A DNA stretch of 10,438 nt from Solirubrobacterales bacterium (GTDB lineage Bacteria > Actinomycetota > Thermoleophilia > Solirubrobacterales > Solirubrobacteraceae), in the NCBI GenBank assembly GCA_003157595.1, contig PMKB01000276.1:1-10438 (forward strand), read 5' to 3'. The first letter of the stretch is position 1, and each line of letters starts with the position of its first letter. The notes under the pieces were generated by a model, which saw only the letters and a program-made list of their open reading frames with translations, ran no database searches and was not told the origin of the DNA. Of the stretch, positions 1 to 6,705 are shown one piece after another. The position numbers were made by a program, and so were the translations under genes.

Positions 1-551
1 ACAACGAGGCCTACATGAACACCGGTGTGCAGCGCTCGGGCGCGACGCCGCCGGCCGCGCGGACCGCGACCACGCAGGCCGTCGGCCCCGAGCCGGGCAA
101 CGCGTTCGGTCAGGGCAAGAGCGTGCCGCTGATCGCGATGGCGCACGAGATTCCCTACGTCGCGACCGCCACCGTCTCCGAGCTGCGCGACCTCGAGGCC
201 AAGGTCCAGACCGCGATGGAGATCCGCGGCGCGCGCTACCTGCACATCTTCGTCCCCTGCCCGCTGGGCTGGGGAACCGACTCCGGCGACACGATCAAGA
301 TCGCCCGCCTGGCAAAGGAGACCGGGATCTTCCCCGTCTTCGAAGCCCGCGACGGCGAGGTGACCGGCGTGTCGAAGATCCGCCATCAGCTGCCGGTCGA
401 GGAGTACCTGCGGCCGCAGAAGCGTTTCGCCCACCTGTTCAAGCCGCAGCCGCGACCAGAGGTCATCGCGCGCATCCAGGCGGGTGCGGATCGCAACATC
501 GCGCGCTTCGGCCTGCTCGACGAGCACTCGATCGACGGAGTCCCGGCATGA
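1..551 (+). CDS. porB: Pyruvate/2-oxoacid:ferredoxin oxidoreductase, beta subunit (5'-truncated)
   Basis: The beta (thiamine-diphosphate-binding) subunit of a multi-subunit 2-oxoacid:ferredoxin oxidoreductase, which interconverts pyruvate plus CoA with acetyl-CoA, CO2 and reduced ferredoxin in the cytoplasm. Only the C-terminal 182 or so residues lie in the window; the first whole codon is at 3 and the frame is open at the left edge. The first visible residues, NEAYMNTGVQRSGATP, are a hallmark of this subunit. Further on, VPLIAMAHEIPYVATATVSEL and GARYLHIFVPCPLGWG also match the family's C-terminal half. The thiamine-binding GDG...N motif and the N-terminal cluster cysteines would lie upstream. 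Pyruvate is the likeliest substrate, but the visible part does not exclude another 2-oxoacid. The stop overlaps the next start (ATGA), so the two genes are probably co-transcribed and translationally coupled, with the alpha subunit expected just upstream. Confidence 0.9.
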   Translation, partial: NEAYMNTGVQRSGATPPAARTATTQAVGPEPGNAFGQGKSVPLIAMAHEIPYVATATVSELRDLEAKVQTAMEIRGARYLHIFVPCPLGWGTDSGDTIKIARLAKETGIFPVFEARDGEVTGVSKIRHQLPVEEYLRPQKRFAHLFKPQPRPEVIARIQAGADRNIARFGLLDEHSIDGVPA

Positions 552-2206
552 CCCAGACCGACACCGCGCTGATCCAAATCGACTCCAAGCCCTTCGCCAT
601 AACGCTCGAACCCGGCTCGAGCCTCGCCAACAAGACCGGCTCCTGGCGCGACCGGCGCCCTGTGTACGTGCACCGCCTGCCGCCGTGCAACCACGCCTGC
701 CCCGCCGGCGAGAACATCCAGCAGTGGCTCTACCACGCCGAGTCCGGCGACTACGAGGCCGCCTGGCGCGAGCTGGTCAAGGACAACCCGTTGCCGGCCA
801 CGATGGGGCGCGTCTGCTACCACCCCTGTGAGACCTCCTGCAATCGCGGCCAGATCGACGAGACCGTCGGCATCCACGGCGTCGAGCGCTTCCTCGGCGA
901 CGAGGCGATCCGCCAGGGCTGGAGCCTGCAGACCGAGCACGAGCCGACCGGCAAGCGCATCCTCGTCGTCGGCGCCGGCCCCTCCGGCCTCTCGGCGGCC
1001 TACCAGCTCGCGCGGCGCGGGCACACGGTGACGATCCGCGAAGCAGGCCCAATGGCGGGCGGCATGATGCGCTTCGGCATCCCCCGCTACCGCCTCCCTC
1101 GCGACATCCTGGACGCCGAGATCCAGCGCATCCTGGACCTCGGGGTCACGCTCGTTTGCGACGCCAAGGTGGCGAACATCCTCGATGAGATGCGCGACGG
1201 CGGCTTCGACGCCGCATTCCTCGCCGTCGGCGCCCACATCGGCAAGCGCGCCTACATTCCCGCCGGTGAGGCGGCGCACATCCTCGACGCGGTCTCGCTG
1301 CTGCGCGACATGGAGGGTGAGGAGCCGCCGCTGCTCGGCCGCCGCGTCGTCGTCTACGGCGGCGGCAACACGGCGATGGACGCGGCCCGCACCGCCAAGC
1401 GGCTGGGCGCGAGCGAGGCGATCGTCGTTTACCGGCGCAACCGCGACCGCATGCCGGCGCACGACTTCGAGGTGGAGGAGGCGATCGAGGAGGGCGTGAT
1501 GATGAAGTGGCTCTCGACGATCAAGCACGTCGAGGGCGGCAAGATGCTGCTCGAGAAGATGGCGCTCGACGAAAGCGGCTTCCCCCAGCCGACCGGTGAG
1601 ACCGAGGAGCTCGAGGCCGACTCGCTCGTGCTCGCGTTGGGACAGGACTCCGACCTCTCGCTGCTCGACGGCGTGCCGGGGCTCGAGATCGAGGACGGCG
1701 TCGTGGTCGTGGATGAGCGCATGATGACCGGCCACGAGGGCATCTTCGCCGGCGGCGACATGGTGCCGGCCGAGCGTACGGTGACGGTCGGTGTCGGCCA
1801 CGGCAAACAGGCCGCGCGCAACATCGACGCCTGGCTGCAGGGCGCGCAGTTCACGCACGCGGCGGTGCCGGAACTGGCGGACTTCGACAAGCTGAACACC
1901 TGGTACTACTCCGACGCGCCGAAGACCGTGGCGCCGCAGCTCGACCAGATCCGCCGCCAGGGCAGCTTCGACGAGGTGACACTCGGGCTCGACGAGACCA
2001 ACGCGCTGTTCGAGGCGCGCCGCTGCCTGAGCTGCGGCAACTGTTTCGGCTGCGACAACTGCTACGGCGTCTGCCCCGACAACGCGGTGCTCAAGGTCGC
2101 CGAGGCGGACGGCTACGCCTTCGACCTCGACTACTGCAAGGGCTGCGGAATCTGCGTGGCCGAGTGCCCGTGCGGGGCGATCGAGATGGTCCCCGAGGCG
2201 GGCTGA
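548..2206 (+). CDS. GltD-like NAD(P)H/FAD oxidoreductase fused to a two-[4Fe-4S] ferredoxin domain, partner of PorB
   Basis: A 552-residue flavoprotein that probably passes electrons between NAD(P)H and the 2-oxoacid oxidoreductase. An N-terminal cysteine domain (C47, C51, then C90, C94, C98 in GRVCYHPCETSC) resembles the cluster domain of the glutamate synthase small subunit. The FAD Rossmann motif GAGPSG is at 142-147, the pyridine nucleotide motif GGGNTAMD at 271-278, and the second FAD motif IFAGGD at 399-404. Arginines 296-297 after the second Rossmann fold (VVYRRNRDRMPA) are typical of NADPH-preferring GltD relatives. The C-terminus is ferredoxin-like: cysteines 493, 496, 499, 502, 505, 509 and 530, 533, 536, 540 (plus 542). 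This is more cysteine than a plain 2[4Fe-4S] ferredoxin has. The ATGA overlap with the beta subunit argues that it serves that complex, in the place of a PorD-type delta subunit. It is not a real glutamate synthase subunit: no large subunit is adjacent. NADPH specificity is inferred. Confidence 0.88.
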   Translation: MTQTDTALIQIDSKPFAITLEPGSSLANKTGSWRDRRPVYVHRLPPCNHACPAGENIQQWLYHAESGDYEAAWRELVKDNPLPATMGRVCYHPCETSCNRGQIDETVGIHGVERFLGDEAIRQGWSLQTEHEPTGKRILVVGAGPSGLSAAYQLARRGHTVTIREAGPMAGGMMRFGIPRYRLPRDILDAEIQRILDLGVTLVCDAKVANILDEMRDGGFDAAFLAVGAHIGKRAYIPAGEAAHILDAVSLLRDMEGEEPPLLGRRVVVYGGGNTAMDAARTAKRLGASEAIVVYRRNRDRMPAHDFEVEEAIEEGVMMKWLSTIKHVEGGKMLLEKMALDESGFPQPTGETEELEADSLVLALGQDSDLSLLDGVPGLEIEDGVVVVDERMMTGHEGIFAGGDMVPAERTVTVGVGHGKQAARNIDAWLQGAQFTHAAVPELADFDKLNTWYYSDAPKTVAPQLDQIRRQGSFDEVTLGLDETNALFEARRCLSCGNCFGCDNCYGVCPDNAVLKVAEADGYAFDLDYCKGCGICVAECPCGAIEMVPEAG

Positions 2207-2221
2207 TCGCCCCTGCTGGGC

Positions 2222-2293
2222 CGGATCGGTGCATGCACCGATCCGTGGGACGGCGCATGCGCCGTCCCACAGGTGGGTGCATGCACCCACCTG
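2222..2293. repeat. Three contiguous, non-identical perfect 24-bp palindromes centred on GCATGC
   Basis: Three perfect inverted repeats, each 24 bp with no mismatch, abut exactly: 2222-2245, 2246-2269 and 2270-2293, with centres at 2233.5, 2257.5 and 2281.5. The left arms are CGGATCGGTGCA, TGGGACGGCGCA and CAGGTGGGTGCA, each followed by its exact reverse complement. The middle one extends to 26 bp (2245-2270). Arms differ at six of twelve positions, yet every change is matched in the opposite arm, giving the half-site consensus YRGRWSGGYGCA. As RNA or single-stranded DNA each unit could form a 10-bp stem with a CATG loop. The array lies between convergent genes (stop at 2206 and stop at 2320), so a bidirectional terminator or 3'-end stabiliser is plausible, but no U-tract follows on either strand. 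Other readings are an operator array for a dimeric protein or a REP-like element. Confidence 0.95.
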
Positions 2294-2319
2294 ACAAGAT
2301 CACTGTTGACGGCGCGAGC

Positions 2320-3126
2320 CTACGCGGGCGGCAGGACCAGCACCGAGCAGGAGTCGTGCACGATGCGCCGGCTGACGCTGTTGAAGGCCTGCAACCCGCC
2401 GAGCCGGCGGCTGCCGATCACGATGATCGCGGCGGCGGTGCTCTTGACGGCGGCCAGGATCACCGGCGCGGCGCGGCCCGGCACGATCAGCGGCTCGCCG
2501 CCGGCGGCTTTCGACAGCAAATCCACCTGCGCCTGTATGCGATGGGGGTGCATCCGCGACTCGCGGCCGAGGGCATGCACCAGCGTGACCGTCGCGTGCT
2601 GGTCGGACGCCAGCCTGGCGGCCAGATCGACGATCTCATCCGAGCCGTCCAGTCCGTCGCTGGCGACCAGTATCCGGCGGCCCTGCAGGGGTGCTCTGAA
2701 CGACGCGCGCACGAACAGGGTCGGGGTCGTGAAGCGGCTCAGCGCCGCTGACGCGACCCCGCCAATCAGCATCCCGCCCAGCCACGAGGTGGCCGGCCCG
2801 CCGAGCGCCAAGAGGTCGTGATCGGCGGCGCGCTCCAGGATCACCCTGACCGGCGGGTGACCCGGGTCCACCGCCGTGGTCGCCGGGACGCCCACCGCGT
2901 CGGCGATGCGCTTGGCGCGGTCGAGCACGTGGGCGACGCGCGCGGGACCGATCGCAGCCGTCGCCTGTACCCCGGATCCCGACGCGGCCGTCACGGCGAG
3001 CAGGGTCAGCGAGCCGTGGGGGCCAGCCAGGCACGCCGCCATCCGCACCGCCGCCGTGCTCGCACGGGTCCCATCGACGGCGCAGAGGATGTTTGCGAAC
3101 AGCGGGACGGAGAGGACCTCGGCCAT
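2320..3126 (-). CDS. Tandem-domain universal stress protein (UspA family)
   Basis: A 268-residue cytoplasmic protein with two Usp domains, roughly residues 8-140 and 149-267. Each begins with the family's first strand and DG turn (NILCAVDGT at 12-20; RILVASDGLDGSDE at 151-164). Each ends with a nucleotide-loop region: LGGPATSWLGGMLIGGVASA in domain 1 and IGSRRLGGLQAFNSVSRRIV in domain 2. The second fits the G-x2-G-x9-G(S/T)-type ATP-binding pattern only loosely, so ATP binding is likely but not certain. Such proteins are commonly induced by starvation, hypoxia or energy stress; the client is not knowable from the sequence. The ATG at 3126 has no clear Shine-Dalgarno sequence but sits just before the first domain. 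The gene converges on the oxidoreductase gene across the palindrome array and is divergent from the LuxR-type regulator. Confidence 0.9.
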   Translation of the reverse strand: MAEVLSVPLFANILCAVDGTRASTAAVRMAACLAGPHGSLTLLAVTAASGSGVQATAAIGPARVAHVLDRAKRIADAVGVPATTAVDPGHPPVRVILERAADHDLLALGGPATSWLGGMLIGGVASAALSRFTTPTLFVRASFRAPLQGRRILVASDGLDGSDEIVDLAARLASDQHATVTLVHALGRESRMHPHRIQAQVDLLSKAAGGEPLIVPGRAAPVILAAVKSTAAAIIVIGSRRLGGLQAFNSVSRRIVHDSCSVLVLPPA

Positions 3127-3479
3127 GCCGGCACACTACACGCGCCGCGACGCTTTGCCATCCGCGGATTGCCGCCGAGCCGGCGCATCAGATCCCCATC
3201 AGATCGCGGCGCCGGAACGCCCACAGAAGGCCGCGAGCGCGCCGAGCGCGATCGTCGTGCTTAGCGCTTGGTCAGGCCCGTGGTTGCGATCACGGCCGCC
3301 ATGAGCGCTCCTCGCCTGGTGCGCTGGGCATCTCGGCGGAGGGTACGGCACGCACGTGCGCCGGCATCCGTAGTCCTCCGCACCGCAGGGGCGGTCACCT
3401 CCCGATGCGCAAGCGCTTTCCACGCCTATCGTTGATATATGTCCGATCGCTGCGGTCAGCTGCACTGGTCACCAGGCCG
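3127..3479. other. Divergent intergenic region between the Usp gene and the LuxR-type regulator
   Basis: About 350 bases with no coding sequence I can support. It should hold the promoters for the stress-protein gene (leftwards) and the response regulator (rightwards). The only distinctly AT-rich patch is 3432-3441 (TTGATATATG), which could be a -10 region, but no good -35 hexamer lies 16-18 bases upstream. AGCGCTT occurs at 3264-3270 and 3412-3418; I see no larger shared operator around them. If the regulator starts at the in-frame ATG at 3405 instead of 3480, the AT-rich patch would be inside the gene. Confidence 0.4.
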
Positions 3480-4202
3480 ATGAGACCGCCGCCCACGAGC
3501 GAGTTGGGAGCCCCGGCAGCGCGCCTGCCACGGCCGGCACGCACGCCAACCAACGGAGCGCTCGCCGCCCATGCGTCGCCTATTCGCGTGGCGCTCGCCG
3601 ACGATCGCGCCCTCGTGCGCCATGGCCTGCGGCTGCTGCTCGGCAACCAGGAGGACATCGAGGTGCTGGCCGGGACGGCCGATGTGGCGTCGCTCGGCGG
3701 GCAGGTGGCCGCCCACCACCCGGACGTGCTCGTACTGGACCTCGGCCTGCCGAGCCGCTCCGCCATCGCGGCGATCAGCGGCCTGCGCGAGCGGGCACCA
3801 CACACGCAGATCGTGGTGCTGACCGGCGAACGCGAGCCGATGTTCGCACGCCGCGCCCTGGCCGCCGGCGCACTCGGTTTCGTCGCGAAGGAGTCCGCCG
3901 ATGACGACCTGCCCGCGGCGATCCGTGCTTCGGCGCGGGGCTCGCGCTTCGTCAGCGCGAGCGTGGCGGCCGGCCTGGAGGCGACGCGGCGCTCGTTCGC
4001 CGAGGATCGCCTGACGGCGCGCGAGATCGAGGTGTTGCGGCTGATCGCGCTCGGCCACACCAGCGCCGAGGTCGCACGCGCGCTCGCACTCTCGCCGCGC
4101 ACCGTGGAGACCCATCGCGCACGCATCCACAAGAAGCTCGGGCTGGCAACCCGCGCCGAACTGGTGAGCTACGCGCTGCGGCGGCGCCTCCTGCGAGCCT
4201 GA
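3480..4202 (+). CDS. NarL/FixJ-family two-component response regulator (receiver + LuxR-type HTH)
   Basis: A 240-residue DNA-binding regulator from the chosen ATG. A low-complexity Pro/Ala-rich leader of about 34 residues precedes a receiver domain (35-160) with the expected phosphorylation residues: acidic pair D41-D42, phosphoacceptor D87 in LVLDLGLP, T115 in VVLTGE, and K137 in FVAKES. The LuxR-type helix-turn-helix covers about 177-237 (LTAREIEVLRLIALGHTSAE, then SPRTVETHRARIHKKLGL). It should bind DNA as a phosphorylation-dependent dimer. No cognate kinase adjoins it, so it is an orphan here. The start is uncertain: ATG 3405 is in frame and would add 25 residues, and neither start has a strong Shine-Dalgarno sequence. 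The domain itself begins near residue 35. Targets are unknown; the divergent stress-protein gene is the nearest candidate. Confidence 0.9.
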   Translation: MRPPPTSELGAPAARLPRPARTPTNGALAAHASPIRVALADDRALVRHGLRLLLGNQEDIEVLAGTADVASLGGQVAAHHPDVLVLDLGLPSRSAIAAISGLRERAPHTQIVVLTGEREPMFARRALAAGALGFVAKESADDDLPAAIRASARGSRFVSASVAAGLEATRRSFAEDRLTAREIEVLRLIALGHTSAEVARALALSPRTVETHRARIHKKLGLATRAELVSYALRRRLLRA

Positions 4203-4341
4203 GGCGGAGCGGCTGCTGCGGGCAGCGCGGCGCGAGGCGTGATCCGCCACGGCCCGGGCAAGCGGCTGCCGACGAGCGCGGCCTGGGGACGGGCGGCGTT
4301 GCTCGGCGCATCGATCACGCCGCTCGGAGGCGGACCGGGCG

Positions 4342-5409
4342 TCAGTCGGCGTGCTGGCGGCGAACCTGGTCGATGTGATCGAAGGTTGCGTGCATCGCGT
4401 CGAGCAAGGCCGGATCGAAGTGTCGCCCGCGCTCGGCCTCCATCATGTTCACGGCCAGCCCGACGGGAAAGGCCGGGCGGTACACGCGGTCGTTGGTGAG
4501 CGCGTCGAAGACGTCGGCGACCGCTGCGATGCGCCCCACGAGCGGGATCTCCTCGCCCGCGAGGCCATGCGGATAACCTCCGCCATCCCAACGTTCGTGG
4601 TGCGTCAGCGCGATCGTGGCGGCCATGCGCATCAGCTCGGTGTCCGAGTCCGCCAACAACTGGTGCCCGACCTCGGCGTGGGTCTTCAAGACCTCGAACT
4701 CGGCCACCGTCAGCTTGCCGGGCTTCTGCAGGATGCGGTCGCCGATCGCGACCTTGCCGATGTCATGAAGCTCGCTCGCCATGCGCAGGTGCTCGCAGTA
4801 CTCCTCGGGCAAGCCGCGCTGGAGCGCGAGCAGCTCGCAGTAGCGTCCCATGCGAACCATGTGCTGGCCGGTCTCGGCGTCGCGGAACTCGGCGAGCCGC
4901 ACGAGCCGGCGCATCGCTTCGCTCTGGATGGCCGCGGCGCCATCGGGCGAGAGCTCGCTCGCCTCGAGCGCGCGGCGCAGAGCACCGGTGGTGTCCTCAC
5001 GACTGCCCTCCAGCCGTTCGAAGTGTCTGCGCATCTCGGCCTCGCGCCGGCGGCGATAGAGCGCAATGGCGACGTTGATCAGCAGCTCCCCGGCCCGGAC
5101 CGGCTTCACCATATAGCCATACGCGCCGAGCTCGATCGACGCGGTCGCCAAACCCAGGTCATCCTCACCGGTCACCATCAGGACCGCCGTCGTCGGATAC
5201 TCGACGCGCAGGTACGCCAGCAGCTTGATCCCTGACTCGCCCGGCATGTTGACGTCGAGCAGTACTACGGAGAAGTCCTGACGGGCCAGCGCTTCGCGCG
5301 CGCCGTCGGCGTCTGATGCGACGGTGCACTCATATCCCTGCGCGTTCAGGACGCGTCGCGCCCAGGAGCGTAGGGCGGCGTCGTCGTCGACAATCAGAAG
5401 CCCCGGCAT
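4342..5409 (-). CDS. Receiver/HD-GYP protein, probable cyclic-di-GMP phosphodiesterase (RpfG-like)
   Basis: A 355-residue response regulator whose output is an HD-GYP hydrolase domain, a type that degrades cyclic-di-GMP to pGpG/GMP. The receiver covers residues 3-120, with acidic residues 8-10, phosphoacceptor D52 (VVLLDVNMP), T80 and K102 (VKPV). A charged helical linker (about 118-160) leads to the HD-GYP domain (about 162-345). Metal-site residues are present: H183 (TGQHMVRM), H215-D216 (ELHDIGKVA), H244, H270-H271 and D299. The GYP signature is intact (RWDGGGYPHGLAGEEIP, GYP at 278-280). It is therefore probably active. The ATG at 5409 lies 6 bp after the stop of the upstream PAS-receiver-tail ORF and has no clear ribosome site of its own, suggesting one transcript and coupling. 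The missing kinase of that upstream gene was probably its original partner. Confidence 0.92.
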   Translation of the reverse strand: MPGLLIVDDDAALRSWARRVLNAQGYECTVASDADGAREALARQDFSVVLLDVNMPGESGIKLLAYLRVEYPTTAVLMVTGEDDLGLATASIELGAYGYMVKPVRAGELLINVAIALYRRRREAEMRRHFERLEGSREDTTGALRRALEASELSPDGAAAIQSEAMRRLVRLAEFRDAETGQHMVRMGRYCELLALQRGLPEEYCEHLRMASELHDIGKVAIGDRILQKPGKLTVAEFEVLKTHAEVGHQLLADSDTELMRMAATIALTHHERWDGGGYPHGLAGEEIPLVGRIAAVADVFDALTNDRVYRPAFPVGLAVNMMEAERGRHFDPALLDAMHATFDHIDQVRRQHAD

Positions 5410-5415
5410 CGGACG

Positions 5416-5745
5416 CTATCGGGCCCGCGCCAGCGCGGCGACACGCTCCAGCAGCGCCGGCGCGGTGAACGGCTTCCCGAGCAGATCGCCAGCTTGCAAT
5501 TGCGTCGCCTGACCGGGGACCGCGCCGGCGAAGCCCGACTTCAGCGGGGCCGGAAACCGCGTGGAGAACAGATCAGCCGGGCGGCGTCCGAGCGCGTCGG
5601 CTCGGCCGAAGCCGTACAGCTCGACGGCGGCACGATTCCAGTGGACGATGCGCCGGTCGAGGTCCCAGCCGAGAACCGCGTCGGGGAGCAGATCGAGGAG
5701 ACCGTCGTCGACATCGAGGACGCGGGCGGCCGGGTCAGCGCTCAT
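5416..5745 (-). CDS. PAS domain joined directly to a receiver-domain tail; probable in-frame deletion remnant of a hybrid histidine kinase
   Basis: A 109-residue ORF. Residues 12-68 are the start of a PAS sensor domain (LLDLLPDAVLGWDLDRRIVH, then WNRAAVELYGFGRADALGRR). From about residue 70 the sequence becomes the last third of a receiver domain of the hybrid-kinase type: SGFAG...GDLLGKPFTAPALLERVAAL, including the conserved lysine (K91) and last helix. Everything normally between is absent: the rest of PAS, the histidine phosphotransfer and ATPase domains, and the phosphoacceptor half of the receiver. The frame stays open across the junction (about 5536-5541). It cannot act as a kinase. It may be a decaying remnant, or a small protein kept because its translation feeds the HD-GYP gene 6 bp downstream. 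The ATG at 5745 has only a weak upstream purine stretch. A genuine short PAS protein is the less likely alternative. Confidence 0.7.
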   Translation of the reverse strand: MSADPAARVLDVDDGLLDLLPDAVLGWDLDRRIVHWNRAAVELYGFGRADALGRRPADLFSTRFPAPLKSGFAGAVPGQATQLQAGDLLGKPFTAPALLERVAALARAR

Positions 5746-6270
5746 GCTCGGCCGACTTTCCGCGGTAGCCGCCGGGGCCTTGCGCCCGCGCGCGCGCCAT
5801 CGTCGTCGGTGCGTCGCATGAACGAAGCGAAGCTCGACGGGCGTCGCGTAGCGTGGCGCATCGAGACCTGCAAGGACCGCTCACACGTCGCGGGGCACGC
5901 ACCTGCGTTTCCTATTCCTTCCACCACCGGACACTCCCGGGGACCGCCGGTCTCGAAAAGACCGACTGAGCCAATAAGAAATATTGTTGCATTCAGGCCC
6001 CACGCGCAGTCGGACTCTCCGGCGCGGACTGCCGAAATCCACGTTACGAGGGGCACGCGCGCGCAGATCGAGGGCGCATGGCCGCGACGACTGGGCGCAG
6101 GTCATCCCGATTTGCCAGAGCTTGACGGACCCGGCTTCGTGAGCGTGCGGTAGCTGGCCTCGAGCTCGGCCAGCGGAATCCCGCTGACGGCGATGTTCCG
6201 CGAGCGCCGCCTCGACGGCAACTGCCCGTTTGGGTAGTACGATAGGTATGCCGAACCGTCCATTGAGGTC
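5746..6270. other. Divergent intergenic region with no supported gene
   Basis: About 525 bases between the minus-strand PAS/HD-GYP pair and the plus-strand zinc-ribbon/GAF genes. I recognise no protein here. A small hairpin, CGGTCT-CGAAA-AGACCG, lies at 5948-5964, followed by a strikingly AT-rich stretch at 5971-5990 (CCAATAAGAAATATTGTTGC). This may be promoter DNA for the minus-strand pair, but I could not place a convincing -35/-10 couple. At 6228-6250, GTTT, 13 bases, then GGTATG loosely resembles a stress-sigma (SigF/SigB-type) promoter; this is weak. A minus-strand frame at 6102-6302 has coding-like codon use in part but no recognisable family. Confidence 0.4.
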
Positions 6271-6299
6271 TTGATCACACCATTGATCGGCGCTAGTAT
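6271..6299 (+). promoter_or_regulatory. Sigma-70-like promoter upstream of the zinc-ribbon/GAF-receiver operon
   Basis: TTGATC at 6271-6276, a 17-base spacer, then TAGTAT at 6294-6299. Each hexamer matches the vegetative consensus at four of six positions and the spacing is ideal. It stands in an AT-richer patch of an otherwise very GC-rich region, about 120 bases before the first strong ribosome site (6403-6410). This predicts transcription starting near 6306 and a leader of roughly 110 bases. Confidence 0.5.
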
Positions 6300-6418
6300 C
6301 ATGCAGCACAACCTTCGAACGGGTAAGACGAAAGTGCGGGCGGCGGTCGGCAACGACAGCGCAGGCGCGGTCGGCGAGAGTGCGGGACACCGCGCCTCGT
6401 TGAAGGGAGGCGGTCGTC

Positions 6419-6502
6419 GTGAGCAGTGTGCTGCAGTTTCCGCTCGGTGCCAATCGGGCGGCCCGCGACGAGCCAGGACGGGTGCAGACATGCTCTACCT
6501 GA
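6419..6502 (+). CDS. Possible 27-residue small protein or leader peptide with a strong Shine-Dalgarno sequence
   Basis: A GTG at 6419 follows AAGGGAGG (6403-6410) with an 8-base gap, the best ribosome site in this part of the window. The 27-codon frame starts MSSVLQFPLGANRAARDE and ends at TGA 6500-6502, overlapping the zinc-ribbon start at 6490 by 13 bases. I recognise no family. The overlap makes translational coupling possible: ribosomes ending here would deliver initiation to the zinc-ribbon ATG, which has only a distant AGGA upstream. It may be a real small protein, a leader peptide, or chance. Confidence 0.4.
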   Translation: MSSVLQFPLGANRAARDEPGRVQTCST

Positions 6503-6705
6503 ACTGCCCTGCCTGCGGTTTGACGGTTCTGCCGCGGGCGAATTGGCTGACCGTCGATCATTGCCCGCGCTGCATCGTGCGCCGGCGCACGCGCGTCCCG
6601 ATGCTTACGTGCGCCGCACCCCCCGGCGCGCGCGCAGCCACCAGCCCGATGTCTGACGCGATGCCCGCGTCGCCATCGGTTGTCGCAGGAGCCAGTGATG
6701 GTTGA
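6490..6705 (+). CDS. Small zinc-ribbon protein (CPxC pair)
   Basis: A 71-residue protein. The first 40 residues form a compact treble-clef/zinc-ribbon-like unit: CPAC at 6-9 and CPRC at 24-27, separated by a hydrophobic strand-rich segment (LTVLPRANWLTVDH), followed by arginines 29-32. Four cysteines spaced this way should bind one zinc or iron ion. The rest (about 41-71) is Ala/Pro/Ser-rich and probably disordered. The role is unknown; the basic patch after the second knuckle would fit nucleic acid or protein contact. The stop overlaps the GAF-receiver start by 8 bases, so the two are almost certainly translated from one message. The start is the only ATG just before the first knuckle. Codon use is typical of the window. 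Confidence 0.65.
   Translation: MLYLNCPACGLTVLPRANWLTVDHCPRCIVRRRTRVPMLTCAAPPGARAATSPMSDAMPASPSVVAGASDG

Noticed and set aside
548..2206. Reading the flavoprotein as glutamate synthase small subunit
   Set aside because: The GltD-like core is real, but the C-terminal ferredoxin domain and the ATGA link to a 2-oxoacid oxidoreductase subunit point to a different partner, and no large glutamate synthase gene adjoins it.
386..2290. Long minus-strand frame opposite porB and the flavoprotein gene
   Set aside because: It is antisense to two well-supported genes, is dominated by Arg, Ala, Val and Leu, and shows no domain. Such frames are normal shadows in high-GC DNA.
3404..3425. LacI-type operator around AAGCGCTT upstream of the LuxR-type regulator
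   Set aside because: The symmetric core is only 8 bp and does not extend; no LacI-family regulator or sugar gene is nearby.
4212..4226. Possible terminator hairpin GCTGC-TGCGG-GCAGC after the LuxR-type regulator
   Set aside because: Only a 5-bp stem and no T-tract; hairpins of this size are common by chance at this GC content.
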